Assembly (NCBI GenBank): GCA_018825765.1
Contig: JAHKAQ010000042.1
Coordinates: forward strand, 1-14,684
Origin: Patescibacteria group bacterium
GTDB taxonomy: Bacteria; Patescibacteriota; Minisyncoccia; CAIUEV01; JAHKAQ01
Direction of reading: 5' to 3'
DNA length: 14,684 bases
Below the pieces are notes generated by a model. The model made no database searches, was not told the origin of the DNA, and worked only from the letters and a program-made list of their open reading frames with translations. A program made the position numbers and the translations under genes. Below are positions 7,511 through 14,097 of this stretch, in pieces (within the stretch, counting starts at the first letter, position 1; the number at the start of each line of letters is the position of its first letter).

Positions 7511-8434
7511 CTAAGGCTCAAAAATTTTTTCCTCCCTGTTCGCGCTTTCCCCAAAAATCTCCAAATCCCCGTCGTTTACGGTAAAATAAACCCCGTTCGC
7601 TTTACCCACGATTATTTTAGTTGGTTTATTTATCTCCAGTATCTTTTCACTGTAAGCGTCCAGAGTCTGGGAATAATTCCCTTCCTCGCTTTCCACTCCC
7701 AGCCAAACCGACTCGCTATCCACCTTCAATTTCACGATCATTTTTCTTCTTAATAAATCAGTTTCCTCGTCACCCTGATCTTTATAATTCACCGTGATTT
7801 TTTTCTCGGTTATTTTCTCAAATTTATTCTTAGCCTTTATTATTATTTCATTTACCCCTCTCATTAAAACCACCTTGGTCTCAAATTCTCCTCCTTCTCT
7901 TAATTCCAACTGCTGACCGTTTATTTCCAATTCCGAATTTTCGTCAACCCTGCCTTTTATTAAAATCTGTTCCTCTGTTACGGTCTCATTTTCTTTCGGG
8001 CTTAAAATTTCAAGCCTGGGCGGCTTTGAAAAATTACCCGCGGCGTGAAAAAAATACAGCGCGATAATCCCTACTATTAAAAATGATATCCCTCCCAGAA
8101 AAAACTCCGGTGTTATAACCAATTTGGGCGGTTTTCTTAAAATATATTTCCCCAAGCTCCTGTTCTTTTCCTGATCATGATTTTTTATTTCCCTCTGATG
8201 TTTATACACTTCAATCACTTTTTTCTCGTCTAAATCAAGCAGCTTGGCGTAGTTTCTAAGAAATCCTCTTACGTAAACATCAGGTGGTAATTCGTCGTAA
8301 TTATCACTCTCAATTTTCTCCAGATAATCCTTTCTCACCCTAAGCGCCGCGACCACCTTTTCCTCGCCCAAACCAGCCTCCTCTCTTTCTTTTTTTAATA
8401 ATTCCCCTAACGTCGCCACAAATTTACTTAACAA
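7511..8434 (-). CDS. RodZ-like helix-turn-helix membrane protein
   Basis: The architecture is RodZ-like. An N-terminal helix-turn-helix domain (about residues 7-80, with LGELLKKEREEAGL and the conserved YVRGFLRNYAKLL) is followed by a basic juxtamembrane stretch. One transmembrane helix spans about 111-129. An extracytoplasmic Ig-like domain (about 137-220, resembling glucodextranase B, with LEILSPKENETV) comes next, and then a C-terminal beta domain resembling DUF4115. RodZ links the MreB cytoskeleton to the wall-synthesis machinery; no mreB is in the window, so that role is inferred. The listed start is TTG at 8434; a GTG at 8419 fits the usual start of the family just as well. Neither has an SD. 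An in-frame TAA at 8445-8447 bounds the N-terminus. A 160-bp palindromic element lies directly upstream and separates this gene from ftsK. Confidence 0.85.
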   Translation of the reverse strand: MLSKFVATLGELLKKEREEAGLGEEKVVAALRVRKDYLEKIESDNYDELPPDVYVRGFLRNYAKLLDLDEKKVIEVYKHQREIKNHDQEKNRSLGKYILRKPPKLVITPEFFLGGISFLIVGIIALYFFHAAGNFSKPPRLEILSPKENETVTEEQILIKGRVDENSELEINGQQLELREGGEFETKVVLMRGVNEIIIKAKNKFEKITEKKITVNYKDQGDEETDLLRRKMIVKLKVDSESVWLGVESEEGNYSQTLDAYSEKILEINKPTKIIVGKANGVYFTVNDGDLEIFGESANREEKIFEP

Positions 8435-8448
8435 TTTAGGGCTTTAAC

Positions 8449-8608
8449 GGGTCTGTTGCCAAATAGGCTTTCGTTACGAAATTTCCAATCTTCGCGGCAA
8501 ATTCGTAAAATAATTTTTGCAGTTTAGCCTCAGCTAAGCGAAAAAATTTTTTACGAATTTGACCGAAAAATGGAAATTGCAGTAGAAATGCTATTTGGCA
8601 ACAGACCC
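8449..8608. mobile_element. MITE-like 160-bp palindromic element between ftsK and rodZ
   Basis: Perfect 18-bp terminal inverted repeats, GGGTCTGTTGCCAAATAG (8449-8466) and its reverse complement (8591-8608), bound the element. The interior is also an imperfect palindrome. AATTTCCA (8480-8487) pairs with 8571-8578, the 13-mer at 8498-8510 pairs with 8549-8561, and TTAGC/GCTAA meets at the centre (8524-8537). TTAA flanks both ends (8444-8447 and 8609-8612), with one extra C at 8448, suggesting a 4-bp target duplication. The ends resemble IS6-family termini (CTGTTGCAAA type), but that family duplicates 8 bp. A TTAA duplication would better suit an IS5-type YTAR target. The element has no transposase gene and must be mobilised in trans if still active. 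Transcribed, it would fold into one long hairpin within an ftsK-rodZ message. Confidence 0.75.
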
Positions 8609-10951
8609 TTAATTCCATTGATCTCTCACCGACTGATCCGCCTGATTATCTTCATAATTTACCTCTCTTCCCTGTTCGCGCCCTGTCAGAATTTGACGCG
8701 GCTTAGCTCCGTTAGCCGGACCGATAATCCCTCCTTCCTCCAGCATTTCCATGATTCTCGCCGCCCTGGCGTATCCCACTTTTAATTTTCTCTGCAAAAG
8801 AGTAGCTGAAGCTTTCTGATTTTCAATCACCACCTGCTTTGCCGGCAAAAATAGTTCATCCTCATACCCGCCGCTGCCGCCCGCCTCAGGAGAAAAACTG
8901 TCAAAAATCCCGGCGCCGCCCTGGCCTGGTAAACCTCTGGCCTGGACTATGGACTCATCATAATCAGCCACTGCCTGCTGTTTCAAAAAATCAGTTATCT
9001 TCCCGACTTCCTGCTCCTGAATATAGGCTCCCTGAATTCTCTTAGGCTGTCCCGCTTCTCTTGATAGATAGAGCATGTCTCCTTTGCCCAGCAGTTTTTC
9101 CGCGCCGGCCCTGTCAAGAATAGTTCTCGAATCGATCTGCGAAGCCACCTGATAGGCGATCCTGGTCGGTATATTCGCTTTTATAAGGCCGGTGATTATT
9201 TCCACGCTCGGCCGCTGAGTTGAAAGCACTAAATGAATCCCCACTGCCCTGGCTTTTTGAGCGATTCTCACGATCAAAGTCTCCACTTCCTTGCCGTTTG
9301 ACACCATAATATCAGCCAGCTCATCAATAATTACTATAATATACGGCAGTCTTCCCTCATCTTCCTGCTCCTGAAATTGATTTTTTTCCCGCTGTTGTTG
9401 ATCTTCTTCTTGTTTTCCGCTTATACCATTCACCCTTACCTTTACTCCGCCCTTATCCACCTCGTCATTATACGAATCAACATCCCGGCAGGCCGCGTCC
9501 TGCAAAATTTGATACCGGCGCTCCATTTCAGCCACTACCCACTTTAACGAATTAACCACCTTATCTATATCCACGATAACCGGCGTAATAAGATGAGGGA
9601 TGTCGTTATATATTGATAACTCCACCCTTTTAGGATCAATTAAAATAAACTTAAGTTCATCCGGCGTGAATCTAAAGAGCAAACTGCTGATAATTCCAGC
9701 TACTCCGATGCTTTTGCCCGCGCCGGTCGCGCCCGCGATCATTAAATGAGGCATGTTAGCCAAATCCGCGTAAAAATAATTCCCGGCCGGGTCCTCCCCT
9801 AAAACTATAGTCAACCCCTGGCTGGCCATAAACTGCTGATTATCAATCAAGCTTCTAAATCTTACCAAAGCTGATTTCTCATTGGGTATTTCAACTCCCA
9901 CCAGCGACTTGCCTGGAATCGGCGCCTCAATCCTCAGCGGATGAGCGGCCAGCGCCATGGAAAGATCATTTTGCAAAGCCACAATTTTCGAAAGCCGGGT
10001 CCCGTCAGCCGGCCGTACCGCGAACTGCGTCACCGTGGGACCCACGTTAGTATCCATTACTTCAGAATCAATACCAAAATTTCTCAAAGTCTTTTCAATT
10101 ATTGACGACTTAGCCTTTACGTTTCCTCCTTGCGGCTTTTGCGAGCCCTGCTCCAGCAAATCAACCGGCGGCAACTGCCAATTCGGGTTTATCACTCTCT
10201 TTTTTAACCCTCCCTGGCCTATAAACTGATCTTTATTCCCGCGATTCAAACGCCAGCGATCATCCTTCGTGTCTCCTTCCTGCACCTCCTCCACCGCTTC
10301 TTCTCTTTTTAATTTTCCCCCGATAATCTGGCCGATTTTTGAAATAATTTTCAATTTCTCATTTTTTACCTTGGCTTTTCCATAAACCCCGTCATCTGTC
10401 TCTTCGCCTTCTTCTGTTTTTTCATCCTGGATCAAGCGGGCCAAATAACTATTAAAAGCCAGAAGAATCCCGATAACAATCAAAGCCGCGAAAATAAAGG
10501 CGCTGGCGTAAACTCCCACCGCCCTGTAAGCCAAATATCCCAGCGCGTATCCTGCGTATCCTCCTCCAGCGCCTCGTGCGGCAAGCTCTCTCATCTCGCT
10601 CTTGTCAGTAAACAGATGCATCAGCCCCAGAACAGACAAAGACACCATGGCCAAACCAAGCCACAGCATTAAATATTCCTTGCCGGAAAATCGCTTAAAA
10701 TACATCATTGAAAGCACTACCAGCACAAAGGGCAGTAAATACCGGCCGCCGCCAATCAGCTTGGAAAAAAGCATATTTAAAACCTCTCCCAATTTTCCGG
10801 CCGAACCAGCCAGCGCGAACGTAAAAACAACCGCCGCGGTTAAAAAAACTATGGCCAAAATTGTCTTTTGAATGCCCGGATCCACTCCATCCAAAAAAGT
10901 TTGCCCTTGCGTGGCATCAACCGGCTGTTTTGTTTTTCTCCTTCGTCCCAT
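8609..10951 (-). CDS. ftsK: DNA translocase FtsK/SpoIIIE
   Basis: FtsK is a membrane-anchored, hexameric DNA pump at the division septum that clears and sorts chromosome ends. The N-terminus (about residues 28-170) has roughly four hydrophobic membrane segments. A charged linker follows, then the motor: RPADGTRLSKI, PIPGKSLVGVEIPN, Walker A GATGAGKS at 407-414, LIDPKRVEL, Walker B IIDELADIM with the Asp at 543, and LSTQRPSVEIITG. The C-terminal gamma winged helix (ASATLLQRKLKVGYARAARI and following) recognises orienting DNA sequences in known homologues. At 780 aa the size is normal for a compact FtsK. A Gln/Glu-rich insertion of roughly 30 residues sits just before Walker B. The gene starts with ATG behind a good promoter with a short leader and no SD. 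The stop codon is TAA at 8611-8609, lying inside the TTAA that borders the palindromic element. Confidence 0.97.
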   Translation of the reverse strand: MGRRRKTKQPVDATQGQTFLDGVDPGIQKTILAIVFLTAAVVFTFALAGSAGKLGEVLNMLFSKLIGGGRYLLPFVLVVLSMMYFKRFSGKEYLMLWLGLAMVSLSVLGLMHLFTDKSEMRELAARGAGGGYAGYALGYLAYRAVGVYASAFIFAALIVIGILLAFNSYLARLIQDEKTEEGEETDDGVYGKAKVKNEKLKIISKIGQIIGGKLKREEAVEEVQEGDTKDDRWRLNRGNKDQFIGQGGLKKRVINPNWQLPPVDLLEQGSQKPQGGNVKAKSSIIEKTLRNFGIDSEVMDTNVGPTVTQFAVRPADGTRLSKIVALQNDLSMALAAHPLRIEAPIPGKSLVGVEIPNEKSALVRFRSLIDNQQFMASQGLTIVLGEDPAGNYFYADLANMPHLMIAGATGAGKSIGVAGIISSLLFRFTPDELKFILIDPKRVELSIYNDIPHLITPVIVDIDKVVNSLKWVVAEMERRYQILQDAACRDVDSYNDEVDKGGVKVRVNGISGKQEEDQQQREKNQFQEQEDEGRLPYIIVIIDELADIMVSNGKEVETLIVRIAQKARAVGIHLVLSTQRPSVEIITGLIKANIPTRIAYQVASQIDSRTILDRAGAEKLLGKGDMLYLSREAGQPKRIQGAYIQEQEVGKITDFLKQQAVADYDESIVQARGLPGQGGAGIFDSFSPEAGGSGGYEDELFLPAKQVVIENQKASATLLQRKLKVGYARAARIMEMLEEGGIIGPANGAKPRQILTGREQGREVNYEDNQADQSVRDQWN

Positions 10952-10976
10952 TTGTTTAGAAAAAGTTAACTTCTCT

Positions 10977-11004
10977 ATTATACTATATTTACCAAAAAAA
11001 CTAA
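10977..11004 (-). promoter_or_regulatory. Predicted ftsK promoter
   Basis: A perfect -10 TATAAT lies at 10977-10982 on the minus strand. The best -35, TTAGTT (10999-11004), is weak and 16 bp away. The predicted transcript would begin about 20 bases before the ftsK ATG, leaving little room for a leader. The palindrome AGTTAACT lies between the -10 and the gene. Confidence 0.55.
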
Positions 11005-11009
11005 CCCTT

Positions 11010-11033
11010 AAAAATAGCCGGCCAAAAACCGCT
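11010..11033 (-). terminator. Weak candidate terminator after the AMMECR1-domain gene
   Basis: On the minus strand, AGCGG pairs with CCGGCT (one bulged base) around a short loop, followed by ATTTTT. It lies between the AMMECR1-domain gene and the ftsK promoter, where an operon end is expected. The stem is short, so this is tentative. Confidence 0.3.
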
Positions 11034-11068
11034 TATCATCACTCTCCAGCACCTTTATCCTCCAGGAA

Positions 11069-11584
11069 CTACCTGTGCTTCTCCACTTCAAAAATGTAAA
11101 TCTTTACCTTATCGCGCTCCAGGTCAATGCCTCCCTTGTCCGCCGCGATTTCAAGCTGATAATCCGCCTCATCCACTCCTTCAATATCCGGTAAAAGAAG
11201 ACCGGAACGGCCTGAATCCGCCTCCACCAAAACCCCGAACTTTTTAGGATCAAGCTCCTGCTTTGATTTTACAAGTTTCAATTCTCCTAAAACACTTACC
11301 TCATAAGTTAATTCAGGCAGTTCTTTAACTGTTATAGGCGAAAAACGAATATCCCGGGAACAAGCCGACTCGCCGGCCCGGATAATTTCAAGACAAAGAT
11401 TATCCTGAGTCGCAACCGAAGTTCCAATACAACCCCGTAAATCCTTCCCGTTATAAATCGTCACAAAAACCCCGGCCCGCCGGGAATAAAAATCTTCTTC
11501 CAGTCCTTGGGGCTCGCGCATCTCCCGCCCGGTTTTTATGTAATTTTCCACCGCTTGTTTAGCTAATTTCACGCTCGAATCCAT
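11069..11584 (-). CDS. AMMECR1-domain protein (AmmeMemoRadiSam system protein A)
   Basis: This is a 171-residue single-domain protein of the AMMECR1 family. The signature LRGCIGT is at residues 49-55, preceded by GVFVTIYNGKD and followed by a conserved SACSRDIRFSPIT segment and LTYEVSVLGE. The family is found from archaea to humans. Its biochemical role is not established; the invariant RGCIG loop has been suggested as an active or binding site. It is the last of three same-strand genes (radical SAM, MEMO1-like, AMMECR1) that form the named but functionally unresolved AmmeMemoRadiSam set. There is no signal peptide or membrane segment. The ATG at 11584 follows an A/T-rich leader with no SD, 119 bp after the MEMO-like gene, the widest gap in the trio. 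Family confidence is high; function is unknown. Confidence 0.93.
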   Translation of the reverse strand: MDSSVKLAKQAVENYIKTGREMREPQGLEEDFYSRRAGVFVTIYNGKDLRGCIGTSVATQDNLCLEIIRAGESACSRDIRFSPITVKELPELTYEVSVLGELKLVKSKQELDPKKFGVLVEADSGRSGLLLPDIEGVDEADYQLEIAADKGGIDLERDKVKIYIFEVEKHR

Positions 11585-11687
11585 AAATTCTATTTATTTT
11601 TAAACTAAAACCAGCCAATCCCGGCCCGCCAAATAAGACCAATCTAACCAGCTGTTAACCGCGCCGCGATTCATTCACCCGCGGCCC

Positions 11688-11703
11688 GCGGCCAGCCGGC
11701 CGC
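11688..11703 (-). repeat. GC-rich hairpin directly after the MEMO-like gene
   Basis: GCGGCC and GGCCGC form a perfect 6-bp stem with a 4-base loop. The hairpin abuts the TAG stop at 11704-11706. It sits in a GC-rich patch (about 11660-11703), unusual for this window. No U-tract follows on the minus strand, so it is not a classical terminator. It could slow RNA decay or partially attenuate transcription into the AMMECR1 gene. Confidence 0.45.
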
Positions 11704-12507
11704 CTAAGCTTTCCTGGCCGCCAACTTTAATCTACCCACCAAATACCCCACTCCGAAAGGCGCCTCATAACTTAACTTTTCAAATTTCCAGTCCAGCCCG
11801 GCGCCGTCCATTATACCAAGAAGCACTAATATTGGGTTTAAGCCGCACTCGCCCGCTTCCTCCCTTAACTCCGGATTAAAATTAATCACTTCTTTTGCGT
11901 CCCCTCTCTCTAAAAAATCAATCAAGGTCTTGTCAAACTCCGAACCGCGCGGCGAATAGCCGGCCGGCGCGTCCCGGGTGATCCGGTGCGAAAGATCTCC
12001 GCTGGCTACCACGGCTATTTTTTTAGGACTTTTCTTTAAAATCCGCCCCAGCGTTTGGCCGTATTCAAAGTGGGTTTTCTGACTTAAAAAACAAATCGAA
12101 GCCTGAACCAGGCTAAATTCCGCCTTACTTCCCAAATAATACAAAGGAACCAGTGCTCCGTGATCAAGTTCGCCCTGATAGGTCTCCACGGGCAATCCTC
12201 GCTCCCGGACCTTCCGCTCTATTTTCCCGACAATTTCCAATTCATTTTTAAAACAAAAATCACGGCCAAACCCGAACTGGGACAAATCGCCGCAAAGCTG
12301 TTTCACGCCGTTCAATAAAAACCGGTCACGCTCCAAAAAAGCGTGCGGACTAATCAAAAAAACAGTCCCGGCTCCAGACGCCTTTAACTCCCGGCCCATA
12401 TCCTTCATCGTCCTAATCGTGGCCTTAATTTGACCTAAGCTGTCCTTTTCTCCTATCCCCGGCACCGCCACCGGCGGATGAGGCATAATACCTGAAAAAA
12501 CAAGCAT
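11704..12507 (-). CDS. MEMO1-family protein (AmmeMemoRadiSam system protein B)
   Basis: This 267-residue protein has the fold of class III extradiol dioxygenases, shared with human MEMO1. Family metal-site positions are visible: H55 in SPH, H116 in LDHG, D171 and H174 in SGDLSH, and C221 in GECG, with an N-terminal MPHPP. In MEMO1 the equivalent His/His/Asp/His/Cys set binds metal (iron or copper has been reported), so a redox or metal-handling enzyme is likely. The reaction is unknown. It sits between the radical SAM gene (71-bp gap) and the AMMECR1 gene, the usual partners. An in-frame TAA a few codons upstream limits the start to the ATG at 12507. The SD there is weak, while a strong GGAGG lies further upstream next to a small overlapping reading frame. 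Codon third positions look GC-richer than in alaS or the toxin genes. Confidence 0.92.
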   Translation of the reverse strand: MLVFSGIMPHPPVAVPGIGEKDSLGQIKATIRTMKDMGRELKASGAGTVFLISPHAFLERDRFLLNGVKQLCGDLSQFGFGRDFCFKNELEIVGKIERKVRERGLPVETYQGELDHGALVPLYYLGSKAEFSLVQASICFLSQKTHFEYGQTLGRILKKSPKKIAVVASGDLSHRITRDAPAGYSPRGSEFDKTLIDFLERGDAKEVINFNPELREEAGECGLNPILVLLGIMDGAGLDWKFEKLSYEAPFGVGYLVGRLKLAARKA

Positions 12508-12578
12508 AGCCCAAAGTTACTAATAAAATTTCCAAACCAAAACACAAACCAGAAACCGCCCATCTCCAAAACCTCCGG

Positions 12579-13616
12579 CTACTTCCAAACCCCGGCTATC
12601 TTTTCCCCGCAATCCGGACATTTACCGCCTTTTAAGCTACTTTCTATTCTATAACCCTGCCTTTTTATTACAAGCCGGCCGCACTTATGGCAACGCGTGT
12701 CCTCCAGACCAGCAGCCGAAACATTGCCGCCATAAACATATTTTAAACCGGCCTTCCGGCCAAGCTTCACTACCTGCTCTATTTTCTCCGCTCCGGTATC
12801 GCGAACTTGCTTCATTTTCCAGGAAATCGCGCCGGAAAAAGCGCTCACGTGCCAGGGAACATCCCTACCAAGCTCTCGCGAAATAAAGCACGCCAGTTTA
12901 TTTAACATTTTCATATCGTCCGAATAATCCGGAATAACCAAAGTAGTAATCTCAAGCCATATTCCCGCCCGGACAATCCGCCGCAAATTTTCCAAAACCG
13001 GTTCCAACCGCGCGCCGCAAATTTTCTTGTAAAAATCATCCTCCATTGACTTTAAATCAACGTTTATCGCGTCAAGGTCCGGCGCAACCCGCTCCAAGAC
13101 CTCTTTAGAAAAATACCCGTTGGAAACCCAAACATTTTTCAAGCCCTTTTTACTGGCCGCGGCCATAACCTCCAAAGCATACTCAAAGAAAACTGCCGGC
13201 TCGTTATAGGTCGCGGCCACGCTCTTACAACCAAAACGACCCGCGTCATAAACTATCTTGTCCGGCCCGGCCTTCAATCCCCAATCCATACTCTGGCAAT
13301 CATCCAGCTTGCCTTTTTTTCCAAAAATCTGGGAAATATCGTAATTCTGGCAATTTTTACAGGAAAAATTACATCCCAGCGTGCCAAAAGAATAAACCTG
13401 ACTGCCGGGTAGAAAATGAAACAAGGGTTTTTTTTCAATCGGATCAATGTTTAACGCGGCCGACTTGCCGTAAACTAAAAGAAACAGCCGCCCGTCCAGA
13501 TTTTTTCTTACGCCGCAAATCCCAACCCGCTCCGGCTTAATCCGGCAAAAATGATTGCAAACCCCGCAAACCACCGAACCGTCTTTTTGTTTTTTATAAA
13601 TCAGACACTCTTTCAT
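12579..13616 (-). CDS. AmmeMemoRadiSam system radical SAM enzyme (PflA-like)
   Basis: This is a radical S-adenosylmethionine enzyme of the pyruvate-formate-lyase-activase type. The [4Fe-4S] motif CxxxCxxC is C82, C86 and C89, within GTLGCNFSCKNCQNYDIS. An N-terminal cysteine cluster (C17, C20, C24, C34) is typical of this subfamily. A C-terminal zinc ribbon is formed by C309, C312, C333 and C336. The barrel includes TYNEPAVFFEYALE, VSNGYF and INVDLKS, which match the PflA-like family. It generates a 5'-deoxyadenosyl radical, but its substrate is unknown. Gene context with MEMO1- and AMMECR1-type partners identifies the system. At 345 aa the length is normal. The ATG at 13616 lies only six bases after a predicted -10 box, so the mRNA may be leaderless. 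It is the first gene of the trio, just after the terminator of the tRNA-His unit. Confidence 0.95.
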   Translation of the reverse strand: MKECLIYKKQKDGSVVCGVCNHFCRIKPERVGICGVRKNLDGRLFLLVYGKSAALNIDPIEKKPLFHFLPGSQVYSFGTLGCNFSCKNCQNYDISQIFGKKGKLDDCQSMDWGLKAGPDKIVYDAGRFGCKSVAATYNEPAVFFEYALEVMAAASKKGLKNVWVSNGYFSKEVLERVAPDLDAINVDLKSMEDDFYKKICGARLEPVLENLRRIVRAGIWLEITTLVIPDYSDDMKMLNKLACFISRELGRDVPWHVSAFSGAISWKMKQVRDTGAEKIEQVVKLGRKAGLKYVYGGNVSAAGLEDTRCHKCGRLVIKRQGYRIESSLKGGKCPDCGEKIAGVWK

Positions 13617-13622
13617 CCCTTT

Positions 13623-13651
13623 ATTTTACTCTTTCTCCGGAATTTTCTCAA
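13623..13651 (-). promoter_or_regulatory. Predicted promoter of the AmmeMemoRadiSam genes (leaderless)
   Basis: TTGAGA (-35, 13646-13651) and TAAAAT (-10, 13623-13628) are spaced exactly 17 bp on the minus strand. The expected start falls at about 13614-13617, on the ATG of the radical SAM gene itself. The -35 overlaps the U-tract of the preceding terminator. Confidence 0.5.
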
Positions 13652-13686
13652 AAAAAAGCTCCGAGCGCGTTTTACGTGCTGGAGCT
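13650..13686 (-). terminator. Strong Rho-independent terminator
   Basis: On the minus strand AGCTCC (13686-13681) pairs with GGAGCT (13662-13657). Inner AGC/GCT and CG pairs extend the stem around a TAAA-type loop, and eight T residues follow. It lies 11 bases after the stop of the 63-residue small gene, so it ends the tRNA-His/small-protein transcript. Confidence 0.85.
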
Positions 13687-13697
13687 GTCTAGAGGCC

Positions 13698-13889
13698 CTA
13701 AAAATTATTCCACTGTTCTTTTTTTTGTTTTTCATCCTCCCCCTCCCAGGTCTTCCAAAAATCAGAAGCATCATGCTCCATCTCTCGGAAAACAGGGCAA
13801 GGGGAAAGGCTTCTCTTTTCTTGCCAATCCGCACAGAATGCGAAAAGGCAAGCAAAAACCAGAAAAAAAGCAAACGTAAGCTCTCTCAT
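13698..13889 (-). CDS. Small protein with signal-peptide-like N-terminus (63 aa)
   Basis: No family is recognised. The N-terminus is Met-Arg-Glu followed by a hydrophobic, Phe/Ala/Leu/Cys-rich stretch to about residue 20 (LTFAFFLVFACLFAFCA), then a charged tail rich in Glu, Lys, Asp and Trp. This fits a secreted or membrane-anchored micro-protein; no clean lipobox is present. Three features argue that it is real: the best SD in the window (AAGGAGG, five bases before the ATG), a strong terminator beginning 11 bases after its TAG stop, and a complete upstream promoter/tRNA unit. The tRNA-His 3' end is 35 bases upstream with no promoter between, so the two are probably on one transcript, released by tRNA processing. 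Longer overlapping frames on both strands lack this support. It could still be a chance frame in a tRNA trailer. Confidence 0.55.
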   Translation of the reverse strand: MRELTFAFFLVFACLFAFCADWQEKRSLSPCPVFREMEHDASDFWKTWEGEDEKQKKEQWNNF

Positions 13890-13924
13890 CTCTCCCTCCT
13901 TTTGGTTTTTATTTTCTCAACAGG

Positions 13925-13998
13925 GGTGGTAGATGGGACTTGAACCCACGACAACCGGGACCACAACCCGGGGCTCTACCAACTGAGCTACTACCACC
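13925..13998 (-). tRNA. tRNA-His (anticodon GTG)
   Basis: The full cloverleaf is visible on the minus strand. The acceptor GTGGTAG pairs with CTACCAC. The D arm is GCTC/GAGC with an AGTTGGTA loop. The anticodon stem CCGGG/CCCGG encloses TTGTGGT, with GTG at 13962-13964. The T arm is GTGGG/CCCAT with TTCAAGT. An extra G at -1 (13998) faces discriminator C73 (13925), the hallmark identity element of tRNA-His. CCA is not encoded, so it must be added after transcription. Confidence 0.97.
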
Positions 13999-14007
13999 AT
14001 AAACACT

Positions 14008-14027
14008 CCTCAATCAGCGGATTGAGG
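14008..14027 (-). other. Perfect hairpin in the tRNA-His leader
   Basis: CCTCAATC and GATTGAGG form an 8-bp perfect stem with a 4-base loop, between the predicted transcription start (about 14029) and the mature tRNA 5' end. No U-tract follows in either direction, so it is not a standard terminator. It may guide RNase P processing or serve as a regulator site. Confidence 0.6.
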
Positions 14028-14035
14028 ATAATTGA

Positions 14036-14064
14036 AAGATAGCAGAGAAATAGGAGAGATTCAA
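14036..14064 (-). promoter_or_regulatory. Predicted tRNA-His promoter
   Basis: TTGAAT (-35, 14059-14064) and TATCTT (-10, 14036-14041) are spaced exactly 17 bp on the minus strand. A TG one base before the -10 makes it extended. The expected start is close to 14029, at the edge of the leader hairpin. Confidence 0.65.
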
Positions 14065-14097
14065 GCAAAATTCAAAATATTTCATTTTTATTTCAAA

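Noticed and set aside
8436..8618. 60-codon minus-strand frame across the palindromic element
   Set aside because: It lies almost wholly inside the inverted-repeat element, matches no transposase signature I know, and has no SD. Its openness follows from the AT-rich palindrome.
13613..13873. 86-codon minus-strand frame overlapping the 63-aa small gene
   Set aside because: It has no SD, reads through the strong terminator and overlaps the radical SAM start. The 63-aa frame has an SD and a terminator directly after its stop.
13551..13943. 130-codon plus-strand frame
   Set aside because: It overlaps the radical SAM start, the terminator, the small gene and the tRNA 3' end, with no promoter or SD of its own.
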